Shown here piece after piece: positions 57,601 to 64,000 of a DNA stretch of 64,000 bases (position 1 is the stretch's first letter; each line of letters begins with the position of its first letter). The position numbers and the translations under genes were made by a program. The stretch is from positions 372,001 through 436,000 of the forward strand of contig CADCXA010000055.1 of the NCBI GenBank assembly GCA_902806565.1, in the 5' to 3' direction. The DNA is from Hypoxylon rubiginosum (taxonomy: Eukaryota; Ascomycota; Sordariomycetes; Xylariales; Hypoxylaceae). The notes under the pieces were generated by a model. The model was not told the DNA's origin, ran no database searches, and was given only the letters and a program-made list of their open reading frames with translations.

Positions 57601-59038
57601 GATGATTATTGATGATTGGTGAAGAGGCTAGCTCTTTGCTTGACGGTAAATGTTATGAATGGAGTGAATCGTAAATGGTAACTGATCTACAGTCTTTTGA
57701 ACCTGCGAAAATAAAAAAGAGGATCCGCGTTGAAATATATTCGGAGATTGAGGCAAAATGTGTCTCGTTTACTCAATCGTCGGGTTCTGGACTCAGCCGG
57801 AGAGCAGCAGTGACTTTGTATGTAGTGGCGAACGTAGGATGAAGAGAAAGAATGCACTCTAAGGTGGCTGTTAAAGAAAGTGATTGTTGTTTTTGGAAAT
57901 AAGTGTGTTCCCTTGTTACCGAAAAACAAGAAAAAAGAGTGTATTGTTGCCAGACGTCACGAACAAAAGAGTGAAGGGGGTTGAAGGGTGAAGGGTGATG
58001 GGTGATGGGAGTAAGGGAGTGCAGATGGCTGGGTGGGAATAAGTCCGTGATATACGTCAGGTATTGGACAAAAGAGATCTATCACCTGCTGCACCTAGGC
58101 CGATCCCTCTGAGGTGTAACCTTACCTTAGCAAAGAATGACAGTCCAATAGGTGACCATCGGAACCCCTGAATCGAGGATACGTACGGTAAGAGCCGAAT
58201 AAGTCTTGCTTGAACATACTGGCTCACCCAGTACGAGACAGGTGGGGAGCCGCCAGGGGTTTTTGAGGCATCCAATCATATTGGCAAGGGATTCTCGAGC
58301 TTGGACAATTGAAACAAAAGGGCTCCATATCGTTTAGTTGTTTCACGTAGGATGCCTCGAATTGATTAGCCGTAAGCGTCTCAGTCTGGCCATTCATAGC
58401 TAAAATCTGATGGGGTAGCCTACCAGCCTGCCAGCCTACAAGAGTCCGCGATGGTTGGACCGAGGGTCATGGTTTAAAACCTGACAATTATTTCCAAAGG
58501 GGATGCCGATAGAATCGACGGATGTAGTCGTGGGTTAGGTCTACTTTGAGATCGTCGAATGTTCTAACAGGTGAATACGAGAACTCTCAACTCAGCCTCA
58601 GATTTATTACGGGGGATTGACCTGGAGAAGATTAAGGGTTGTAACACAAAGCAAGACCAGTAGCTCAGCCACTCAGCCACTGTGCACATTACGGATTACG
58701 GCTCGCCCCTTTAGGTACATACCGAGGAAGGGCAGCCACATTAGCTTTCAGCCACAGAAGCTTTTCTTATCTGCTTATCTACCTTTTATGTGGATACTTG
58801 TCTAATCGTGGCTCACGCTTTTTTCCAATTGGAGCCGTGCAAGTCTGCAAGTAGAGCTTCAAGCCGTGGGTGCCTTTTGAGAGCTAGCTACCCGACTTGA
58901 CGGTCGCATCGATTTTGAAATCTTTTCCCGTGGCTAGTTAGGTACATACCTATCGTCTCGAACTTTCGTCAGCGAACAAAAAATATCGTTGATTTTGCGA
59001 ATAGAACGAGGTCTTGTTCGACCGCTACAGCCATCAAT
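57601..59038. other. Intergenic stretch
   Basis: Between the divergent secreted-protein and LSm8 genes. It holds GGGTGA-type simple sequence (about 57977-58005). No gene was recognised. Confidence 0.5.
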
Positions 59039-59501
59039 ATGTCGAACCTCGGTGGCTATATTAACAGTAAGCCGCACTACCTAACATATGCTCTCCGAGT
59101 GAACACTCGGAGTTTTAACCTTGTTCTCGAACAAAGCTTACAGCAAGTATAATCTGACAGTCTGGTAGAAAAGGTGCTGATAATTACGGCCGACTCGCGA
59201 ACCCTCGTTGGCAACCTGTTGAGTTGTGACCAAATGACGAACTTGGTAAGGACAGGCCTTCCATTATCGACTAATTCTATACTGGTGACTGACTTCGCGC
59301 ATTCAGGTCCTTGGTCAAACGGTCGAGCGCGTTGTTCGAACGCCCGATGATACAGAGCCGTCCACAGAGGTTCCGCTCGGCCTCTATCTCGTTCGAGGCG
59401 ACAACGTTTGCTTGGTTGGCTTGGTGGACGAACCGCTCGACGAAAGCATCAACTGGGAAGAGGTGAAGGGTTCGGCAATTGGTGGTATCAAGCACATATA
59501 G
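59039..59501 (+). CDS. lsm8: LSm8, U6 snRNA-associated Sm-like protein
   Basis: Three exons, 59039-59066, 59169-59245 and 59307-59501, give about 99 residues. LSm8 defines the nuclear LSm2-8 ring that binds the U6 snRNA 3' end and takes part in splicing. It starts MSNLGGYINKKVLIITADSRTLVGNLLSCDQMTNLVLGQTVERVV, with the Sm1 motif (D-S-R-T-L-V-G). The Sm2 block VPLGLYLVRGDNVCLVGLVDE has the LYLVRGDNV signature of LSm8. The first exon is only 28 bases. Its intron carries a perfect 9-bp hairpin, while intron 2 is short. It is convergent with the nucleoside hydrolase gene. Confidence 0.95.
59093..59112. repeat. Perfect hairpin inside LSm8 intron 1
   Basis: Arms CTCCGAGTG (59093-59101) and CACTCGGAG (59104-59112) are exact complements with only AA between them, 26 bases after the donor. 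It may fold in the pre-mRNA and shorten the distance to the acceptor. Confidence 0.7.
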
Positions 59502-59736
59502 ACAAAGAGGTTCGCTACGACCTACAAGATCTGGAGATCTTAAGATTGCACATGCGGCGTTGGGGAGAAAACAAAACAATTGCATTTACACGAGGGGGCG
59601 ATTCTGGCAAGTTTTCATATACATGATGGTATGCTCTTGCTTAATGATACCATATTTGCGTCCGGCTGACACCTTTATGGCTCTTCGTGCCATATCTCCA
59701 TGGCTAACTCATCGTGCTGCTTGATTATTGCCCCTC

Positions 59737-61202
59737 TCAACCGAACAAACGCTCCATCAGGAAGGGGGCGAAGGCCATCTCACCCGGGCTACTGACGTAT
59801 CTGTTTATTCTGTTACCCCTTCTTAAACTCAGCCAGCCGTCCTCGTCCCCGGGGACTTCAGAAGTGGTCACGCCATCAGGGCGTGTTCTACCACGGCGAT
59901 CCGAGACATGCATCCCGTGGGTCCACTGCCCTGATGTCTCAATGCGGATGTCCTCCGGCGCACCCTTTGCCAACTTCCACGCCGGATCTGATCCCGTAAG
60001 CATGTACCAGACGGTTAAGGGGTCATGAAGTGATAGGCCTGGCTCTACTTCCGTGCCAACCATGGAACCAATTTGCCGGAAAATTCCAGACATGAAGGTG
60101 TTGACCCATACTCCTAGCGGGCTATCTTTGGCAAGTGGCGGTTCGATTTTCTCCAGGAAAAATCCCAAATTCAATAAGTGAGGCGTGGTGATGTCGAGGG
60201 GGAACAAGCTCAGATTTAGACGTCTGGACAGCTTCTCCGGGTAAGGTGGTAGGGTCGCCTTATCCTTGGGCACCGGGGGCATAGTGGAAGCCGGGTTCGG
60301 CGACGTCAACGCAAACACTCGAGCGGCGGCAACAGCGTCGGCGTAAGTGTTGAATTCGGCAACTGGCGTAACGTTGCCCTCGCACTCTACAGCGCCGCCC
60401 ATGACAGCCACCTCCTTCACCCTGAGGAAAGTTTCGGGATCCTCCGATGCGGCCAGAGCCAGGTTAGTCAACGGGCCGAGGACACAGATCGAGATGGTGT
60501 CAGCCGGTTCCTCCTTTAGGATTCGTAGGATCTCTTTGTGAGCCGGGGTTTTTGACGGCGTGAAGTATTTCAGATAAGAAGCTTCTTCGGTCTCGCCTGG
60601 AATCCCATCTTTAAACAGAGCTTTCCAGGTATCCGCCGGCGATAGATGAGGGTGCTGTTAGTATATGTCAGCCAACCCAAGCCGACCCCCACTCTTATAA
60701 ATGTAATCTTCAATATACCTTCTCGTGAACACCGTGCAAACCATCAGCGCCATCTGCCAGAGTTTATATTAGCCATGAGTTGTCGACGAGATGGCCTCGT
60801 ATCTATTCCCTTATACGGGTCTAAACTTACGAAAGTTGTCTGCCATCAGCATCTCATCCTCTAGAGCGTGGTCTGGGCCGACAGCCACAATCGGCTTGTA
60901 AGTCCGTAGAGCTTCGAAACCCAAAGGCTTTCCATGAGTCTTGCGCCATTCCATCTCATGGTCCAGAACGTGGAACATGCCGACCACGTTTCGCAAGCAA
61001 CTTTCTAGAGCTACGTTACCGTACGTCACCGAAATTAGGGCCACTTCTAGCTCTTCGGGTGAGGAAGCCAAGGCAAGGAGCATGGCCAGGACATCGTCAG
61101 CGCCTATAATACACTATTAGAATTCTTCTTCATATCCTTTGATATTTTCTTTACGATTTACTTGCCTGGATCGGTGTCGATGATGATCTTTCTCGGAGCC
61201 AT
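59737..61202 (-). CDS. Inosine/uridine-preferring nucleoside hydrolase
   Basis: Four exons, 61202-61166, 61103-60831, 60753-60719 and 60654-59737, give about 420 residues. The enzyme cleaves ribonucleosides to base and ribose in purine/pyrimidine salvage. The calcium-binding N-terminal motif DTDPGADD (about 9-16) is split by intron 1. Other landmarks are LISVTYGN, DNFHGADGLHGVH, ISICVLGPLTNLALA, VMGGAVECEGNVTPVAEFNTYADAVAA and the catalytic SLHDPLTVWYML near the C-terminus. Intron 1 uses GC instead of GT as donor (CCAG then GCAAGT). No GT alternative keeps the frame, so this GC-AG intron is well supported. Exon 3 is only 35 bases. The gene is convergent with LSm8. Confidence 0.95.
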
Positions 61203-63394
61203 GATTGTAGAATATACCCGATTTGGGACACAGTTTTGACGTTCTATAATGCGGTATTCTAGTGTAAGGCCGAAGCATCAAAGTGTTTGGAGGAGGAGAG
61301 CTAAGATGCAGACTTCGATAAGGTGCGGCTCCAAATATGTATATTCGAGGGACGTGACAAACTTGACTGTAGACTGTACCTTAGGTAAGGTCCAAGCCGT
61401 CGGTCACCTACGAGGGCCGATCCCGCTAGTCTCCGGTCAGAAGGCGGAGATCATAAGCACACGCGTACCCCACCCTACCACCCGCTTCCCACATACATTA
61501 CAAATGAGAGCCTCTAACATTATGTGGACTGGTAGACGAGATGCATTCCAAAGACAATTCCAAAGACAATTGCCATGGTGTAAGTGGATAGACGCACATG
61601 GACATTAAGGGAGATGTGATATGATTATTCTTACTCTCCTTACTGTTAATTCCTGAAGCAAGAAAAGATAGGTAACTAGCCAGTAATTCCGCGGAAACAT
61701 CCATATCAAACACGTCAAGTTAGCTGGTTAGTCAACACCGCATTCCGATTCTGTATGCTGCACAATCATCGAGGTCTAATGTGTATGAAAATAGGTGACG
61801 ATGCTTGAGGGTACAAGTAAGAGATATCTAACCAAGCAAGTGAGCTGTAAATATAAATACCTTTAAAAATCTAAAGATCTCTCAGTCAGGGGAAACCAAC
61901 ATGTCAATACCGAAACTGCCTGTGATTAGAGTGACAACGCGTCACAGTAATAGGCATAGCATAGCACAGCATAATTCTACATATCAAATGGTTGAATCTT
62001 GGTAGGAGATCTAGACCTGCATCAATTATGCAAGACATTACTTTCACAGTAAGAATGCCCTTTGAAAGCTTGTGACTGGCGAATAAATATTCAAATCAAT
62101 ATGCTATGCTGTATGACAGGAGTTTTTCTACCAACCGAATCCGATCTCTCAGCCCATATCAACCGCTTAGCTCACAGTGCTGAGTATTGCTGAGTATTGG
62201 ACTTTGACTAATGCTTTTATTACTCGGACCATCCTAAATTGCGCAAGCATAAGTCCTCTCTTCGATATCAGGCCAAGCGAATAGAACCTCGCTTTGGCCA
62301 ACCTTTCAGGGGAATTAGGAGGGAATTAGGAGAATTTCCCGTGTTGATAAATTCAATTTGATGGGACGCTAATACAATAACGAGAAAGGACGAATATGTA
62401 AAAGTGGAGGTAGAGTTTGATGGTACGGGGGCAAATGGGCTGGTATTAGTGAAGCCCCGCCGCGCTTGTGCTAGATTGGGACAGCTGTATTTGATACCAC
62501 CTCAGCACCTAGCACCTAGCACCTAGCACCTAGCACCTAGCACCTAGCACCTAGCACCTAGCATCTAGCGCCTAGACCATCACCTAGAGTCCACCCCTTT
62601 AGACGGATAACCTTCTACTTCTAGAACTCATATATTGAGCGTTAGCATTACTTTGTACCGATTGGTTGGCGACTGTTAAGAACAGCACAACCTTATCCTA
62701 AATCACAATTCCTTGACCACCTTGCACCTTTGGGCAGTTACCCAATTACCACACGCCGACCATCTGCCATCTGTCATCTGTCCTCTGTTCTCTGCTCTGT
62801 CTACTGCTCTGTCTACTGCTCTGTCCATCTCATCTCGGTGTCCATCGTGTCTGTAACGTCTGTCAACAGTGACATTGGCATTGGCATTGGCAAACTATAA
62901 CAAAGTCCGACTGCAAGGCTACAAGACCACGTTCACTTTATTCCTTTCTCGTATTCCGTCTAAATCTCCACGTACACATTACCTTTTCTGTTTCTTTAAA
63001 AGAGAAAAAAAAGGTTACCTATCGAGAATCACCCACCCTTCACTCCTGCCGAGCTGAGCCGCTTCGCCCCCTTTCGCTCTCGGCGTTAACCGACAAACCC
63101 CCTTTCCTTCGTATTGTATAATAACTGTGCACGTCTCAACATAATCGGCGCACTACCTTCCGTCACTGGTTTAGCTCCTCCGTACTCTTTCTCACACCTA
63201 GTGTTTTACAAACCACACGACACGACACGTATCTCGAGCTTCTCGAGCTTCTCAACATCGTCGGCACGCCGTCCTTCTATTTTCGAGGCACCCTGTGCTG
63301 CCATCAAAGTCTGTCGCAATCCCCATTGACTTGACCTGGTCGGCCAAGTTTAGGTACCATCTCAGGAGAGCTGCAGCGACTCGGACTCATCACC
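61203..63394. other. Intergenic stretch with minisatellites
   Basis: It includes the nucleoside hydrolase promoter and a heptamer minisatellite at 62505-62574. An array of CTCTGTCTACTG-type repeats lies at about 62790-62830, and a CATTGG repeat at about 62873-62890. The final 500 bases are pyrimidine-rich and likely the leader or promoter of the gene starting at 63395. The frame at 61249-61608 has no family features. Confidence 0.5.
62505..62574. repeat. Heptamer minisatellite (GCACCTA)n
   Basis: Eight perfect units of GCACCTA (62505-62560) are followed by variant units GCATCTA and GCGCCTA. It is not a TTAGGG telomere-type repeat. It is probably polymorphic between strains. Confidence 0.95.
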
Positions 63395-64000
63395 ATGGAT
63401 ATCTCCTCCACCCACTCAACCCTCACCACTATTGGCGGATGGGCGGTCATTTTAGGGATTAGCGGAGCTATCTGGTACCGGAGTTTGCAAAAAACGAAAG
63501 CTGCGAAGACGCCCGATCGACGCGGTTCCTTCACCAAGCAAACTGGGAGACAGAATGACGCAGACTTAGTCGGCGACAATAAGAAGAAGACCGAGAAGGC
63601 TGCAAAGCCGAAACCGAAGCCAAAATCTCCGACAAGCACTTCGAACGAAGCCGCCACAACAGGTGTAAACTATGATCGAGATGAGGACGAAGCCGCTGAC
63701 AAGAAAGCCGATCGAGAATTTGCCCGCCAATTATCCAGCACACATGCAGGCACTAAGTTTAACACCAAGAAATCGGATGACAAGCGTCAAAAGTCTGTCA
63801 AGCAATCTAAAGCTCGAGAAATCTCTGACATAGCAAGTGGAAAGACATCTGTTCCCTCTTCCCACGCTGGCGATGCCGATGATGACCTGTCACCCCAAGC
63901 CTCCCCTGTCGTCGAAGCCGTCAATGGTCAAGACGTATCCGACATGCTCGAGCCGGTACCTGCTGGTCCTTCCGTCCTCCGTTTGACCGATGTCGATTCT
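63395..64000 (+). CDS. 5' part of a Lys-rich single-pass membrane protein, truncated by window end
   Basis: The start ATG is at 63395, preceded by a pyrimidine-rich leader. The frame is open for 202 codons to the window edge. The N-terminus MDISSTHSTLTTIGGWAVILGISGAIWYR is a signal anchor or single membrane segment. The rest is hydrophilic, Lys/Asp/Ser-rich and low complexity (KKKTEKAAKPKPKPKSPT; DEDEADKKADREFARQL), with no folded domain yet visible. This looks like an outer-mitochondrial or ER membrane protein with a cytosolic charged tail. The domain that would reveal its role may lie beyond the edge. Confidence 0.75.
   Translation, partial: MDISSTHSTLTTIGGWAVILGISGAIWYRSLQKTKAAKTPDRRGSFTKQTGRQNDADLVGDNKKKTEKAAKPKPKPKSPTSTSNEAATTGVNYDRDEDEAADKKADREFARQLSSTHAGTKFNTKKSDDKRQKSVKQSKAREISDIASGKTSVPSSHAGDADDDLSPQASPVVEAVNGQDVSDMLEPVPAGPSVLRLTDVDS

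Noticed and set aside
57020..57622. Long antisense frames over the secreted protein gene (two + frames, plus alternative - frames)
   Set aside because: High GC at third positions leaves all frames open; only the frame from 57600 (-) has a signal peptide and folded-protein composition.
1..64000. tRNA, rRNA, CRISPR arrays, telomere repeats
   Set aside because: No TTAGGG arrays, no cloverleaf with a B-box-like GGTTCGA(A/T)TCC was found by eye, and the organism is eukaryotic; small tRNAs could still be missed without a scan.

Overview
The window looks like a chromosomal segment of a filamentous ascomycete (Pezizomycotina, most likely Sordariomycetes). The evidence is short (about 50-120 bp) GT..AG introns in nearly every gene, a class II hydrophobin, a Zn2Cys6 regulator, a HET-domain protein, a 2EXR protein, an Ish1-repeat protein and a 7TM rhodopsin-like membrane protein. 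No bacterial operons, tRNA, rRNA, CRISPR array or intact transposon was seen. Gene density is low, about one gene per 3 kb, with long non-coding stretches.

Layout: 2.6-5.2 kb, kinesin-6-like motor (-). 8.7-10.5 kb, acidic IFH1/CRF1-like nuclear protein (+). 11.9-13.8 kb, eight-repeat Ish1 stress protein (-). 15.1-17.6 kb, SH3-domain protein (-). 20.3-20.6 kb, an orphan 3' exon (+). 21.2-22.6 kb, Golgi GNT1-like glycosyltransferase (-). 24.5-26.5 kb, membrane-anchored pepsin-fold protein (+). 29.1-29.6 kb, Ser/Met-repeat surface protein (+). 30.8-32.1 kb, 7TM rhodopsin-like protein with a doubtful splice site (+). 32.7-33.0 kb, class II hydrophobin (-). 36.3-37.9 kb, proteasome ATPase Rpt5 (-), divergent from a Cid2/Mix23 protein at 38.6-39.2 kb (+). 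40.2-42.8 kb, NatA subunit Naa15 (+). 43.1-43.9 kb, 2EXR protein (-). 44.9-47.1 kb, membrane-anchored multicopper oxidase (-). 50.3-53.1 kb, Zn2Cys6 factor (+). 54.3-56.6 kb, HET protein (+). 57.0-57.6 kb, small secreted protein (-). 59.0-59.5 kb, LSm8 (+), convergent with a nucleoside hydrolase at 59.7-61.2 kb (-). From 63.4 kb to the end, the 5' part of a membrane protein (+).

The genes form no pathway or biosynthetic cluster. Conserved housekeeping functions (kinesin, Rpt5, Naa15, LSm8, Mix23, GNT1, nucleoside hydrolase) are interspersed with lineage-specific surface, secreted and allorecognition genes (hydrophobin, Ser/Met protein, 7TM protein, multicopper oxidase, HET, 2EXR). The accessory genes mostly sit beside the long gene-poor stretches.

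The most unusual structural signal is a dispersed palindromic word built on TACCTAGGTA. It occurs about twenty times between genes and inside two introns, and includes perfect palindromes of 26 and 20 bp. Other points are a GC-AG intron in the nucleoside hydrolase, an apparently missing splice acceptor in the 7TM gene, a pepsin-like protein without recognisable catalytic Asp motifs, and several perfect hairpins. Exon boundaries were worked out by eye from splice consensus and reading-frame continuity. No database search or transcript data was available.
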